Shown: piece by piece, positions 1 to 4,109 of the stretch
How positions within the stretch are numbered: the first letter of the stretch is position 1
Layout: each line of letters begins with the position of its first letter
NCBI GenBank assembly: GCA_910583815.1
Contig: CAJTZB010000157.1
Span: 1-5,854 of the forward strand
Reading direction: 5' to 3'
DNA from: an uncultured Lachnospiraceae bacterium
GTDB taxonomy: Bacteria > Bacillota > Clostridia > Lachnospirales > Lachnospiraceae
DNA: 5,854 nucleotides
The notes under the pieces: model-generated
What the model was told of the DNA's origin: nothing
Databases searched by the model: none
What the model saw: only the letters and a program-made list of their open reading frames with translations
Position numbers and translations under genes: made by a program

Positions 1-213
1 TAAAAAGGCTGCCGAAAAGCCAATTGCAGTCCCTACCTCCAAAATCCGCTTTGGACGTTTCAGCTCTACAAAAAAACGCAGCAGGCTCTGTGCTTCTTTG
101 CGGATAATCGGCACCTCATGCTCATGTGCATATGCTTCCAGCTTTGCAAGCGGCTCCGGAAGCTCTGTCTCAAGTGAATTCAGGTAGTCACTCAGCCTTG
201 GTTCCACAATCAT
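1..213 (-). CDS. trmR: O-methyltransferase, TrmR/YrrM type (N-terminal part, cut by window edge)
   Basis: Only the first 71 codons are present; the gene continues beyond the left edge. The reading frame starts with ATG at 213-211 and contains ILEVGTAIGFSAAF (about residues 57-70), the glycine-rich motif I that binds S-adenosylmethionine in class I methyltransferases. The preceding helical stretch, with PIIRKEAQSLL, is typical of the catechol-O-methyltransferase-like family that includes B. subtilis TrmR (YrrM), which methylates 5-hydroxyuridine at the tRNA wobble position. The start is well supported: GGAGG lies 7 nt upstream (plus-strand 221-225), and the ATG overlaps the TGA stop of the preceding MltG-like gene as ATGA, so translation is probably coupled. 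Its place after an MltG-like gene matches the yrrL-yrrM order in Bacillus. The family call is fairly sure. The exact tRNA substrate is inferred from family and context, since the substrate-binding half is not visible. Confidence 0.85.
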   Translation of the reverse strand, partial: MIVEPRLSDYLNSLETELPEPLAKLEAYAHEHEVPIIRKEAQSLLRFFVELKRPKRILEVGTAIGFSAAFL

Positions 214-617
214 TGTGTTTCCTCCGTCTGGACAGCATTGGCGTAGTTTGTAATCTGAGCCAATATTTCATCATAAGTCATCGACGTATTTAAAATATAC
301 GTTCCTGCCAAAATCTTGTATCCCATCAGCTGTACTTTTAAATAGAATGAATAGCGGTTCGGAATCAAGCGGTTCATCTCAAGTGCGGCAGCAACTTCCA
401 TTTTGGATGCCCCATCTGGAATCGTAATTTCTGCATTGATTCCCGGCGCAGCATCCATTGTGCAGTCCCCAAACACTTGAAAACAGAAGTCCTTTGCCGT
501 AACACCTACCTTGTAGATAATGAAAATAACAATCGTATAGAACAGGATGTTCAGCAACAGATGCAAAATAAAGCCTACCATATCCATTGCTATTCTCTGA
601 TTCTCCTTTTGTGCCAT
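210..617 (-). CDS. Membrane-anchored MltG-like protein lacking the transglycosylase domain
   Basis: This is a protein of about 135 residues. A short cytoplasmic N-terminus is followed by one strongly hydrophobic segment (about residues 14-36, VGFILHLLLNILFYTIVIFI). An outside region then carries ITIPDGASKMEVAAALE...LIPNRYSFYLKV...ILAGTYIL...MTYDEILAQI (about residues 63-121). That pattern matches the LysM-like subdomain at the start of the external part of MltG/YceG, the endolytic murein transglycosylase. Full MltG proteins are well over 300 residues and have a C-terminal catalytic domain with an essential glutamate; none of that is here, so transglycosylase activity is not expected. A structural or peptidoglycan-binding role is possible but unproven. 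I chose ATG at 617 because GGAAGGA sits 9 nt upstream. An in-frame GTG at 644 would add nine residues but lies inside a stable hairpin and has no clear ribosome binding site. The stop overlaps the start of the methyltransferase gene. Confidence 0.8.
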   Translation of the reverse strand: MAQKENQRIAMDMVGFILHLLLNILFYTIVIFIIYKVGVTAKDFCFQVFGDCTMDAAPGINAEITIPDGASKMEVAAALEMNRLIPNRYSFYLKVQLMGYKILAGTYILNTSMTYDEILAQITNYANAVQTEETQ

Positions 618-626
618 CTCATCCCA

Positions 627-633
627 TCCTTCC
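627..633 (-). promoter_or_regulatory. Ribosome binding site deciding the MltG-like start
   Basis: GGAAGGA on the minus strand lies 9 nt before the ATG at 617. It favours that start over the in-frame GTG at 644, which lies within the stem of the hairpin at 641-667. Confidence 0.6.
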
Positions 634-640
634 ATCAACT

Positions 641-667
641 GCACCGGCTTTCAGGCAAAGCCGGTGC
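641..667 (-). other. Perfect 11-bp hairpin between rnj and the MltG-like gene
   Basis: The arms are GCACCGGCTTT (641-651) and AAAGCCGGTGC (657-667), with a 5-nt loop. It begins 9 nt after the rnj stop codon in the direction of transcription and ends about 23 nt before the MltG-like ATG. No run of U follows the stem on either strand, so it does not look like a Rho-independent terminator. A GC-rich stem between two operon genes could instead block 3' exonucleases, mark an mRNA processing boundary or lower downstream expression; this is inference. Confidence 0.75.
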
Positions 668-676
668 CCTGCTGTC

Positions 677-2671
677 TTAATACTCTACTTCTTCAATAAT
701 TGGCAAAATCATCGGGCTCCGCTTTGTACGTTTCCATACAAAGTCGCTCAAAGAATCTTTGATGCAGCCTTTCATCTTTCCCCAATCGGATACGCCTCGG
801 CTCTGGCATCGGTCCATTGCTTCTTTTACGACTGTCCTTGCTTCATCCATCAGCCCTTCTGCTTCTTTGGCATAGACAAAGCCTCTTGAAATAATGTCAG
901 GCCCTCCAAGAATCTCATTTGTATATTTCTGCATAATGACAACGACAACCAACAGCCCATTTTCTGAAAGATGCTGCCTGTCACGCAGCACGACATTGCC
1001 GACATCCCCAACCCCAAGGCCGTCTACTAAAATGCCCTGCGCCGTCACTGCTCCAACCACGCCTGCTTCCTGTTCATTTAGTTCCAGCACGTCGCCGGAC
1101 CGCAGGATAAATATATTTTCCTTATCTACTCCGACCGCCTCTGCAAGCTCTGCGTGGCGCACCAGATGGCGGTATTCGCCATGCAGCGGAATCGCATACT
1201 TTGGTTTTGTCAAAGCGTAAATCAGCTTGATTTCTTCCTGACATGCATGGCCTGATACATGTGTATCCTGAAAAATCACTTTTGCTCCCTTCATTGAAAG
1301 CTCATTGATAATTTTGGATACCTGCTTTTCGTTGCCCGGAATCGGTGTTGAACTTAAAATAACTGTATCTCCTGGGATAATTGACACCTTCTTGTGAATA
1401 GATGCCGCCATTCTGGAAAGTGCCGCCATCTCTTCTCCCTGACTTCCGGTTGTAATTAACACCAGACGTTCCGGCGGATAATTTTTTATCTGTTCAATAT
1501 CTATGACAAGTCCGTCCGGAATATTAATGTATCCAAGCTCAGAAGCAGTTGTGATGATATTCACCATGCTTCGCCCTTCAATCACTACCTTCCTGCCGAA
1601 CTTATTTGCCGAATTGATAATCTGCTGCACACGGTCTACATTTGATGCAAACGTTGCTACAATGATTCTGTGATTAATATTTTCTGCAAACAGGTTGTCA
1701 AACGTCCTGCCGACAGTCCGCTCTGACATCGTAAAGCCCGGACGCTCTACGTTTGTGGAATCCGCTAACAGTGCCAAAACACCTTTTCTTCCAATTTCAC
1801 CAAGCCGCTGTAAGTCAAATGCATCCCCAAAAACCGGTGTATAGTCCACTTTAAAGTCACCTGTGTGGATAATCGTCCCAACCGGCGTATAGATTGCAAA
1901 CGCTGCCGAATCCGCAATGCTGTGGTTTGTCCGGATAAACTCTACCTTAAAACAGCCAAGGTTAATCGTCTGTCCATGCTTGATTACCTTGCGCTTTGTC
2001 GTCTTTACCAGATTGTGTTCCTTGAGTTTGTTTTCAATAATGCCCATTGTCAGCTTTGTCGCATAAATCGGCACATTGACCTGCGGCAGAATATACGGCA
2101 GCGCACCAATATGGTCCTCATGTGCATGTGTAATCACAAAGCCCTTGACCCTGTCAATATTCTCTGCCAGGTAACTGACATCCGGAATTACAAGGTCGAT
2201 TCCGAGCATGTCCTCTGCCGGAAACGCCAGCCCGCAGTCCACGACAATAATGCTGTCATCATACTCGTATGCCGTAATGTTCATTCCGATTTGCTCCAAA
2301 CCGCCAAGCGGAATGATTTTTACTCCGGATGCCGTCTGGCTTGTCTTCTTTCTGCGTGCAACAGCAGCCGGTGCGGCAGCAGTCCTTGCCGATGTTCCCT
2401 TGGCCGTTCTTGCCATTCTTACAGTCGAAGTCTGCTTTGCCTGAGACTTCTTTGCAGGTGCAGGACGTTTTCCCTGCCCTTCCTTTTCCTGTGGCTTCAA
2501 AGTCTCTCCGGATGCTTCAGCCGTCTGCCTTGGCCTTCTCCTTCTTACAGCTGTCTTTTCCGGTTCTTTCGTCCCTGCTTTTTTTTCCGGCTCTTTTGCC
2601 GCAGGTTTCCTTTCTGCCCTTGTTGCTTCCGGCTCGGATACTTCATTGCTATTCAATTTTTTTCTTCTCAA
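677..2671 (-). CDS. rnj: Ribonuclease J with a long basic N-terminal extension
   Basis: This 664-residue metallo-beta-lactamase/beta-CASP RNase is a cytoplasmic endonuclease and 5'-3' exonuclease of mRNA and rRNA. Residues 117-170 hold the RNase J opening (KIIPLGGLEQIGMN...DCGLAFP). The zinc motif HAHEDHIGA is at 182-190 (H182, H184, D186, H187), with further metal ligands at H250 (TNHS), D272 (HTGDFK) and H497 (PLHGEYRH). The beta-CASP region includes ADSTNVERPGFTMSE (303-317), PGDTVILSSTPIPGNE (433-448) and HVSGH (471-475). The C-terminal domain, with GGPDIISRGFVY at 589-600, is complete. The family is usually about 555 residues. The excess is residues 1-115, a low-complexity stretch rich in Lys, Arg, Ala and Pro with a duplicated KEPEK and RRRRPR. 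Translation starts at TTG (2671-2669), with GGAGGT 5 nt upstream. The start is 14 nt after the DUF1292 stop, so the genes are cotranscribed. Confidence 0.96.
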   Translation of the reverse strand: MRRKKLNSNEVSEPEATRAERKPAAKEPEKKAGTKEPEKTAVRRRRPRQTAEASGETLKPQEKEGQGKRPAPAKKSQAKQTSTVRMARTAKGTSARTAAAPAAVARRKKTSQTASGVKIIPLGGLEQIGMNITAYEYDDSIIVVDCGLAFPAEDMLGIDLVIPDVSYLAENIDRVKGFVITHAHEDHIGALPYILPQVNVPIYATKLTMGIIENKLKEHNLVKTTKRKVIKHGQTINLGCFKVEFIRTNHSIADSAAFAIYTPVGTIIHTGDFKVDYTPVFGDAFDLQRLGEIGRKGVLALLADSTNVERPGFTMSERTVGRTFDNLFAENINHRIIVATFASNVDRVQQIINSANKFGRKVVIEGRSMVNIITTASELGYINIPDGLVIDIEQIKNYPPERLVLITTGSQGEEMAALSRMAASIHKKVSIIPGDTVILSSTPIPGNEKQVSKIINELSMKGAKVIFQDTHVSGHACQEEIKLIYALTKPKYAIPLHGEYRHLVRHAELAEAVGVDKENIFILRSGDVLELNEQEAGVVGAVTAQGILVDGLGVGDVGNVVLRDRQHLSENGLLVVVVIMQKYTNEILGGPDIISRGFVYAKEAEGLMDEARTVVKEAMDRCQSRGVSDWGKMKGCIKDSLSDFVWKRTKRSPMILPIIEEVEY

Positions 2672-2676
2672 AACGC

Positions 2677-2682
2677 ACCTCC
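2677..2682 (-). promoter_or_regulatory. Strong ribosome binding site for the TTG start of rnj
   Basis: GGAGGT on the minus strand lies 5 nt before the TTG at 2671-2669, inside the 14-nt gap after the DUF1292 stop codon. It supports a non-ATG start and therefore supports the long basic N-terminal extension being translated. The first in-frame ATG codons (residues 86 and 130) would remove most or all of the extension. Confidence 0.8.
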
Positions 2683-2685
2683 GTG

Positions 2686-2967
2686 TTAATCCTGCGTCAC
2701 TAATTCGACATCATCCAATAATTCTTCAAAAATAGCTGAAACTGCCGTCAATTCTTTTTCTTCTTCTACAATATCATAAACTGCCTCTTTGGCATTTTCG
2801 TCTGATACTTCTTTCAAAATCAGTGCTTCGGATTCTTCCTCTTCTATATCATCTGCTACAAGCAGATAAGTTGTTCCGTTAATTTTTGTCTGTTCCAATA
2901 CATGAAGCAGCGCCGTATCGCCATCCTCTGTTGTGAATGTAATGGTTGTATCTTTTTTCTCCAGCAT
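2686..2967 (-). CDS. Small acidic DUF1292 (YrzB-family) protein
   Basis: This is a 93-residue, strongly acidic protein. It opens with a beta-rich part (TITFTTEDGDTALLHVLEQTKINGT, then TYLLVADDI at about residues 33-41). An EEEESEALILKEV segment and a C-terminal acidic helical part (VEEEKELTAVSAIFEELLDD) follow. This is the pattern of DUF1292, represented by B. subtilis YrzB; its function is unknown. There is no signal peptide, membrane segment or catalytic motif, so it is presumably cytosolic. The ATG at 2967 has GAGAGG 6 nt upstream. It lies downstream of ruvX, across a repeat-containing gap of 121 nt, and 14 nt before rnj. The same neighbour pair (RuvX then DUF1292) is kept in Bacillus, which supports the assignment. 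No function is assigned. Confidence 0.88.
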   Translation of the reverse strand: MLEKKDTTITFTTEDGDTALLHVLEQTKINGTTYLLVADDIEEEESEALILKEVSDENAKEAVYDIVEEEKELTAVSAIFEELLDDVELVTQD

Positions 2968-3094
2968 CTTAATCCTCTCATTCTGCCGCCGCAGGCGGCT
3001 TTCAATTTAAAAGGGAATTTTGTGACAGGCCATTTATGGCTTTGCAACGCGCAGACACAAACTGCCGTGTGAAAATTTATTTTTCACACTAATC
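2968..3094 (-). repeat. Structured intergenic repeat, copy 1 (ruvX-DUF1292 gap)
   Basis: Read on the minus strand it begins at GGGATTAG, which includes the ruvX stop codon. Next is a perfect 9-bp hairpin (plus-strand arms GTGTGAAAA 3067-3075 and TTTTCACAC 3081-3089), then a 5-nt spacer, then a 33-bp core (3029-3061). The core matches copy 2 at 32 of 33 positions and contains GCGCGTTGCAAAGCCAT and the arms GCCAT/ATGGC. A less conserved stretch follows, then a GC-rich mini-hairpin (GCCGCC 2985-2990, GGCGGC 2994-2999). The element ends in GCAGAATGAGAGGATTAAG, which doubles as the ribosome binding site of the DUF1292 gene. It contains no ORF. Whether it is a mobile repeat, an RNA structure or both cannot be told from one window. 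Confidence 0.85.
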
Positions 3095-3529
3095 CCCCAT
3101 TGCTCTTTTGTTTGCAAGGTAATCCAAATAGTTTTGTAAAATAATGGATGCTGCAATTTTATCCACTACTTCGTGCTTTTCTTTTAATCCGGCAGAAGCA
3201 AGATCAAGCACCCTGTGCGCAGTAACCGTAGTAAGGCGCTCATCCCAAAGGACAACCGGCAGGCCTGTCCTTCTTCTTAAAGTTTCGGCAAATTCCTCTG
3301 ACTTTATGGCGCGTTCTCCAACGGAGTTATTCAGATGCTTCGGATAGCCAACAACAATCTGCCCTATCTGGTACTCTGCCACTAACGCTTCAATGCGCTG
3401 ATATGTCTGACGCAGCTTATTCTCCTGTTTTCTGCGTACCACCTCAAGCCCCTGTGCCGTAAGGAGCAATTCATCGCTAATTGCCACCCCAACGGTAACG
3501 GAGCCATAATCCAGTCCCATGATTCTCAT
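3089..3529 (-). CDS. ruvX: RuvX/YqgF-family RNase H-like nuclease (Holliday junction resolvase-like)
   Basis: This 146-residue protein has the usual family length and the RuvC-like RNase H fold. It shows the family opening MRIMGLDYGSVTVGVAISD with the first catalytic aspartate D7, VVGYPKHLNNSVGERA (59-74), WDERLTT (95-101, with E97) and VDKIAASIILQNYL (122-135, with D123). These are the expected acidic metal ligands, so the enzyme looks intact. Family members process the 5' end of pre-16S rRNA in E. coli (YqgF) and have been proposed as alternative Holliday-junction resolvases. The ATG at 3529 is supported by GAGG 5 nt upstream (GAGGATAAGATG). It lies between ireB and the DUF1292 gene, as in Bacillus. 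Unusually, both flanking gaps hold copies of the same structured repeat, and the stop codon lies at the base of the copy 1 hairpin. Confidence 0.95.
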   Translation of the reverse strand: MRIMGLDYGSVTVGVAISDELLLTAQGLEVVRRKQENKLRQTYQRIEALVAEYQIGQIVVGYPKHLNNSVGERAIKSEEFAETLRRRTGLPVVLWDERLTTVTAHRVLDLASAGLKEKHEVVDKIAASIILQNYLDYLANKRAMGD

Positions 3530-3675
3530 CTTATCCTCATTTCTGCGCTGCTGAAAGCAAACTTGTTTGCTTGCGCATAAGCGACTTTATAGCAAGCCAT
3601 TCATGGCTTTGCAACGCGCAGACACAAATAGCTGATTGGAAAATAAGTAATCAAACTTATTTTTCAATCTATCCC
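3530..3675 (-). repeat. Structured intergenic repeat, copy 2 (ireB-ruvX gap)
   Basis: It has the same orientation and module order as copy 1. On the minus strand: GGGATAG, then a 15-bp hairpin with one mismatch (plus-strand arms GATTGGAAAATAAGT 3634-3648 and ACTTATTTTTCAATC 3655-3669, 6-nt loop). A 5-nt spacer and the 33-bp core (3596-3628, one base different from copy 1) follow. The downstream part differs: instead of the GC-rich mini-hairpin it has arms AAGCAAA/TTTGCTT (about 3555-3572). It then ends in GCAGAAATGAGGATAAG, which supplies the ruvX ribosome binding site. The hairpin arms differ in sequence from copy 1 but remain complementary, so structure appears to be kept. Confidence 0.85.
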
Positions 3676-3677
3676 TT

Positions 3678-3698
3678 ATTCTGCCGCAGGCGGTTTTC
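3678..3698 (-). repeat. GC-rich mini-hairpin module beside repeat copy 2
   Basis: The plus strand reads ATTCTGCCGCAGGCGGTTTTC, and nearly the same module occurs in copy 1 (2980-3003), where the stem is extended by an extra CCG and ends in GGCTTTC. It lies immediately after the ireB stop codon and before the GGGATAG boundary of copy 2. The same module is thus found on the ireB side of copy 2 but on the DUF1292 side of copy 1, which suggests modular or tandem repeats rather than one fixed element. Confidence 0.65.
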
Positions 3699-3704
3699 TA
3701 TATC

Positions 3705-3962
3705 CTAAAAATGCCGTCTGATATAATCCTGCAGAAGCTCTTCAATGATTTCGTCGCGCTCCACCTTCATAATCATGCTTCTTGCACCATTATGGCTTGT
3801 AATATAGGTTGGGTCGCCGGACATCACATAGCCTACAATCTGGTTGACCGGATTATACCCCTGCTCTGTCAGGGCTGCATAAACACTGTCAATCACATCC
3901 TTTACTACTGGCTCTGTATCTTTTTGTACTCTGAAATACTGCGTTCTGTTCAGTTCGTTCAT
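3705..3962 (-). CDS. ireB: IreB family regulatory phosphoprotein
   Basis: This 85-residue protein is recognised by YNPVNQIVGYVMSGDPTYI (36-54), HNGAR and VERDEIIEELLQDYI (67-81), the hallmarks of the IreB/UPF0297 (YrzL) family. In Enterococcus faecalis, IreB is a small cytosolic substrate of the PASTA kinase IreK and influences cephalosporin resistance. It is phosphorylated on threonines close to the N-terminus. Here Thr7 in NRTQYF aligns by position with one of those threonines as I remember the family; the other position is Leu4. I chose ATG at 3962 because GAGAGG lies 7 nt upstream and the product then has the standard family length. An in-frame ATG at 4019, also with a good ribosome binding site, would add 19 residues. 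The gene leads the ireB-ruvX-DUF1292 order shared with Bacillus, and a promoter candidate lies upstream. Confidence 0.95.
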   Translation of the reverse strand: MNELNRTQYFRVQKDTEPVVKDVIDSVYAALTEQGYNPVNQIVGYVMSGDPTYITSHNGARSMIMKVERDEIIEELLQDYIRRHF

Positions 3963-3969
3963 TTTAATT

Positions 3970-3975
3970 CCTCTC
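3970..3975 (-). promoter_or_regulatory. Ribosome binding site for the standard-length ireB start
   Basis: GAGAGG on the minus strand lies 7 nt before ATG 3962. It competes with GGAGG at 4029-4033, placed 9 nt before the in-frame ATG at 4019. Both are credible; family length favours the site given here. Confidence 0.65.
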
Positions 3976-4033
3976 TTCTGTCTTATCCGGCATATCCTGT
4001 TTGTTGTATCCTCTGCCATTCTTCAAATCCTCC

Positions 4034-4059
4034 GATTGAAATGTCCCTCGCTTTCAATC
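4034..4059 (-). other. Hairpin in the ireB leader, touching a GGAGG site
   Basis: The arms are GATTGAAA (plus 4034-4041) and TTTCAATC (4052-4059), with a 10-nt loop. In minus-strand RNA the stem ends exactly where the upstream GGAGG (4029-4033) begins, so stacking or breathing of the stem could affect that site. No U run follows, so it is not a terminator. Any regulatory role is inference. Confidence 0.55.
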
Positions 4060-4074
4060 TGCCTTTATCTCTAT

Positions 4075-4103
4075 ATATTAATATATATTTCCAAAAAAGT
4101 AAA
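4075..4103 (-). promoter_or_regulatory. Candidate sigma-A promoter for ireB and downstream genes
   Basis: On the minus strand TTTACT (-35, plus 4098-4103) and TAATAT (-10, plus 4075-4080) are separated by exactly 17 nt of AT-rich DNA. The -10 lies within a perfect 16-bp palindrome, TATATATTAATATATA (4072-4087). It starts 7 nt after the mtaB stop codon and would give a 5' leader of roughly 100 nt to ATG 3962. No terminator was seen after mtaB, so read-through from mtaB may add to this promoter. Confidence 0.6.
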
Positions 4104-4109
4104 GCACAA

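Noticed and set aside
210..644. GTG start at 644 for the MltG-like gene
   Set aside because: The GTG is in the stem of the 641-667 hairpin and lacks a ribosome binding site, whereas ATG 617 has GGAAGGA at 9 nt. The longer form cannot be fully excluded.
641..667. Rho-independent terminator after rnj
   Set aside because: The stem is strong, but neither strand has a run of T after it, and the next gene follows within about 25 nt on the same strand.
1865..2689. Long open frame (274 codons) on the plus strand, opposite the 5' part of rnj
   Set aside because: It is wholly antisense to a well-supported RNase J gene. Its cysteine- and leucine-rich product mirrors the Lys/Arg/Ala-rich N-terminal codons on the other strand, and no ribosome binding site or family motif was seen.
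3029..3628. CRISPR array or transposon ends
   Set aside because: There are only two repeat copies, they are 567 bp apart with a housekeeping gene between them, and no cas gene, transposase, target-site duplication or inverted-terminal pairing was seen. The copies are direct, not inverted.
4072..4087. Perfect AT palindrome TATATATTAATATATA as an operator site
   Set aside because: Simple AT alternation makes such palindromes common by chance and it overlaps the candidate -10 element; nothing else supports a repressor site.
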